This document shows positions 62,226 to 64,000 of a stretch of DNA of 64,000 bases, piece by piece. Every line of letters begins with the position of its first letter. Positions within the stretch are counted from its first letter, which is position 1. The notes beneath the pieces were generated by a model. The model was not told the origin of the DNA and ran no database searches. It saw nothing but the letters and a program-made list of their open reading frames with translations. The translations under genes were made by a program, and so were the position numbers. Where the stretch lies: the NCBI RefSeq assembly GCF_011742925.1, contig NZ_WAEL01000008.1, forward strand, positions 248,001 through 312,000. The letters are read 5' to 3'. The stretch is from Fibrivirga algicola. GTDB taxonomy: Bacteria > Bacteroidota > Bacteroidia > Cytophagales > Spirosomataceae.

Positions 62226-63860
62226 ATGACAACGACCAGTATAATACTGATAATCCTGTGTAGCGTAATTGCCGCAGGTATCGGTGTTTTTTTTGGGCGA
62301 AAATCGCTTCAGGGCGCTATCGCTGATAAACAGCAGGAAGCCGAATCGAAAGCCGCCGATATCCTGAAAACAGCCGAACTCCAGGCCGAGACGATCAAGA
62401 AAGACCGGATGCTGGAGGCGAAAGAGAAGTTTCTCCGCCTGAAAGCCGAATTTGAAGAGCAAACCAACGAGAAGCGTGGCCTTCTGCAGCAAAACGAAGC
62501 CAAGCTAAAGCAACGCGAACAGCAACTGGCACAGCAAGCCGATCAGCAACGTACCCGTGAAGGGGAATTGAATCAGCTCAAAAACGAGATTAATCAGCTC
62601 AAAAACGAGGTTGCTCAACAGAAAACTGCCTTGGCTCAACAAGTAGAGGCCCTGAATCGCCGCAATGAAGACGTTGATCGCCGCCAGGCTGAAGCTGATA
62701 AAATGCTGGCTGAGCAAGTTTCACAACTCGAAAAAATTGCGGGTCTTTCCGCCGAGCAGGCGCTGGAACGCATGGTTGATACCTTGAAAGGCGAAGCCGA
62801 TACCCGCGCCTCTGCCTATGTGAAGAATATGCTGGAGGAAGCCAAACTGACGGCTACTAAAGAAGCTAAAAAGGTCGTTATTGATACCATTCAGCGGACG
62901 GCTACCGAGCACGCCATTGAAAACTGCGTATCTATTTTCAACATCGAATCAGACGATATCAAGGGTAAGATCATTGGTCGCGAAGGACGTAACATCCGGG
63001 CGCTGGAAGCTGCAACGGGGGTAGAAATCATCGTAGACGACACGCCGGAAGCGATCATCATTTCGGGCTTCGACCCCGTTCGGCGTGAAGTGGCCCGCTT
63101 ATCGCTGCACCGCCTTGTACAGGACGGCCGTATTCACCCCGCCCGCATTGAAGAGATCGTTGCCAAAACGCGCAAGAACATCGAAGACGAGATCGTTGAA
63201 ATTGGTGAGCGTACCGTCATTGACCTCGGCATTCACGGTCTGCACCCTGAACTGATCAAAATGATTGGTCGGATGCGCTTCCGGTCAAGTTACGGACAGA
63301 ACTTGCTGCAACACTCGCGCGAAGTGGCAAAGCTCTGTGCTACAATGGCCGCTGAACTGGGGCTCAACGCTAAACTGGCTAAACGGGCTGGTCTGCTCCA
63401 CGATATTGGTAAAGTCTGGCCCGAAGAAGCCGAACTACCCCACGCTCTGTTAGGCATGGAGTTAGCCAAGAAGTACAAAGAGAACCCCGAGGTGATCAAC
63501 GCCATTGGTGCTCACCACGACGAAATTGAAATGACCAGCATGATTTCGCCGATCGTACAGGTGTGTGACGCCGTTTCTGGCTCACGTCCCGGTGCTCGTC
63601 GAGAGATGATGGAATCGTACATCAAACGCCTGAAAGAACTCGAAGAATTAGCTACTAATTTCCAGGGCGTCGTCAAATGTTACGCCATTCAAGCCGGACG
63701 CGAGCTTCGCGTGATGGTCGATGCCGATCACGTGACCGACGAGCGTGCAGGTACGTTATCGTTCGAAATTTCGCAGAAGATCGAGAAAGAAATGCAGTAC
63801 CCCGGTCAGATCAAAGTGACCGTCATTCGCGAGATGCGCTCGGTGGCTTACGCGAAGTAA
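62226..63860 (+). CDS. rny: Ribonuclease Y
   Basis: 544 residues from the ATG at 62226; an upstream ATG at 62193 adds 11 residues before the membrane helix. The order is membrane helix ([19 protein letters not shown]), a long coiled coil (about 30-220), a KH domain ([25 protein letters not shown]) and an HD domain (HSREVAK, then LLHDIGKV with the metal His-Asp). It is the membrane-bound endoribonuclease that starts mRNA decay. Two 18-bp direct repeats inside the coiled coil are coding. A terminator follows. Confidence 0.96.
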   Translation: MTTTSIILIILCSVIAAGIGVFFGRKSLQGAIADKQQEAESKAADILKTAELQAETIKKDRMLEAKEKFLRLKAEFEEQTNEKRGLLQQNEAKLKQREQQLAQQADQQRTREGELNQLKNEINQLKNEVAQQKTALAQQVEALNRRNEDVDRRQAEADKMLAEQVSQLEKIAGLSAEQALERMVDTLKGEADTRASAYVKNMLEEAKLTATKEAKKVVIDTIQRTATEHAIENCVSIFNIESDDIKGKIIGREGRNIRALEAATGVEIIVDDTPEAIIISGFDPVRREVARLSLHRLVQDGRIHPARIEEIVAKTRKNIEDEIVEIGERTVIDLGIHGLHPELIKMIGRMRFRSSYGQNLLQHSREVAKLCATMAAELGLNAKLAKRAGLLHDIGKVWPEEAELPHALLGMELAKKYKENPEVINAIGAHHDEIEMTSMISPIVQVCDAVSGSRPGARREMMESYIKRLKELEELATNFQGVVKCYAIQAGRELRVMVDADHVTDERAGTLSFEISQKIEKEMQYPGQIKVTVIREMRSVAYAK

Positions 63861-63885
63861 ATAGTGCACCATCAATACTTATCAG

Positions 63886-63915
63886 AAAATAGCCGAATTA
63901 CTTCGGCTATTTTTT
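63886..63915 (+). terminator. Intrinsic terminator after rny
   Basis: AAAATAGCCGAA (63886-63897) pairs with TTCGGCTATTTT (63902-63913) around a 4-nt loop, followed by more Ts. It ends the pheT-zapA-rny side transcript and, being symmetric, could also act on the minus strand. Confidence 0.9.
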
Positions 63916-64000
63916 TGCCTGTCCGGTAGAACACCACCGCCTGTTGCACCTGAACAGTAAGCAGACTTGCCCCAGACCGGATCAATTATGCTCGCCTAGT

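Noticed and set aside
62575-62612. Two 18-bp direct repeats in rny
   Set aside because: They encode repeated heptads of the coiled coil and stay in frame, so they reflect protein repetition, not a mobile or CRISPR repeat.

Overview
The window looks like a chromosome segment of a Bacteroidetes (Bacteroidota) bacterium, most likely order Cytophagales and close to Spirosoma. This rests on: two large secreted proteins with C-terminal type IX secretion (T9SS) sorting domains; a DUF5686 protein; the pheT - coiled-coil protein - zapA - rny gene order; Bacteroidetes-type -7 promoter boxes (TAnnTTTG); and an arginine operon carrying a GNAT-type acylglutamate synthase. No rRNA, tRNA, CRISPR array, insertion sequence, prophage or recognisable defence system was found. 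Genus is inference.

Layout. (1) 1-11.5 kb is mixed housekeeping: an edge-truncated DUF5686 outer-membrane protein, a porin-like barrel, a DUF2147-like protein, an approximately 800-bp gap with two related putative small-RNA genes, a lipid A-type acyltransferase, a GMC oxidoreductase with an SDR, a GNAT acetyltransferase, pheA and parE. (2) 11.8-34.9 kb is one long plus-strand surface-polysaccharide locus: outer-membrane export protein (OPX), chain-length/co-polymerase protein, ABC exporter (permease plus ATPase with a Wzt-like C-terminal domain), a sugar aminotransferase, a GT-C membrane protein, WbqC, a hexapeptide acyltransferase, a run of eight glycosyltransferase-type genes, an O-antigen polymerase/ligase-like protein and an OafA-type acyltransferase. 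Many genes overlap or nearly abut. (3) 34.9-40 kb, minus strand: a small membrane protein and the arginine genes argC, argG and a GNAT acylglutamate-synthase candidate, with a glycosyltransferase inserted between argG and argC and overlapping argC. (4) 40.3-48.3 kb: an NtrY/NtrC-type two-component system divergent from a GT39-like transferase, a POT peptide transporter, an HxlR regulator and miaA. (5) 48.3-56.5 kb, minus strand: a T9SS esterase with five FN3 domains, a rhodanese, a T9SS protein, a PASTA protein, riboflavin synthase and a second DegT aminotransferase. (6) 56.6-64 kb: a DUF1684 protein convergent with an unusual GH13 lipoprotein, then pheT, a coiled-coil protein, zapA and rny.

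The most interesting signals are non-coding. Nine intergenic gaps hold long inverted repeats with unrelated sequences; several are built from 7-nt units, with arms that can differ by exactly one unit, and they often embrace stop codons or sit just upstream of a start. Four genes have a TAnnTTT[G/A] box exactly four bases before the ATG, predicting leaderless mRNAs. Two minus-strand elements at 3.96-4.47 kb share an 11-nt core, identical spacing and different base-paired stems, as expected of an undescribed small-RNA family. The heptamer ACGTACC/GGTACGT is strongly over-represented. The GH13 protein has its nucleophile Asp and two active-site His replaced.

Start codons were moved inward from the longest reading frame wherever that frame opened at TTG, lay upstream of a promoter box, or disagreed with the family. 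All functional names come from reading motifs by eye; no database search was run.
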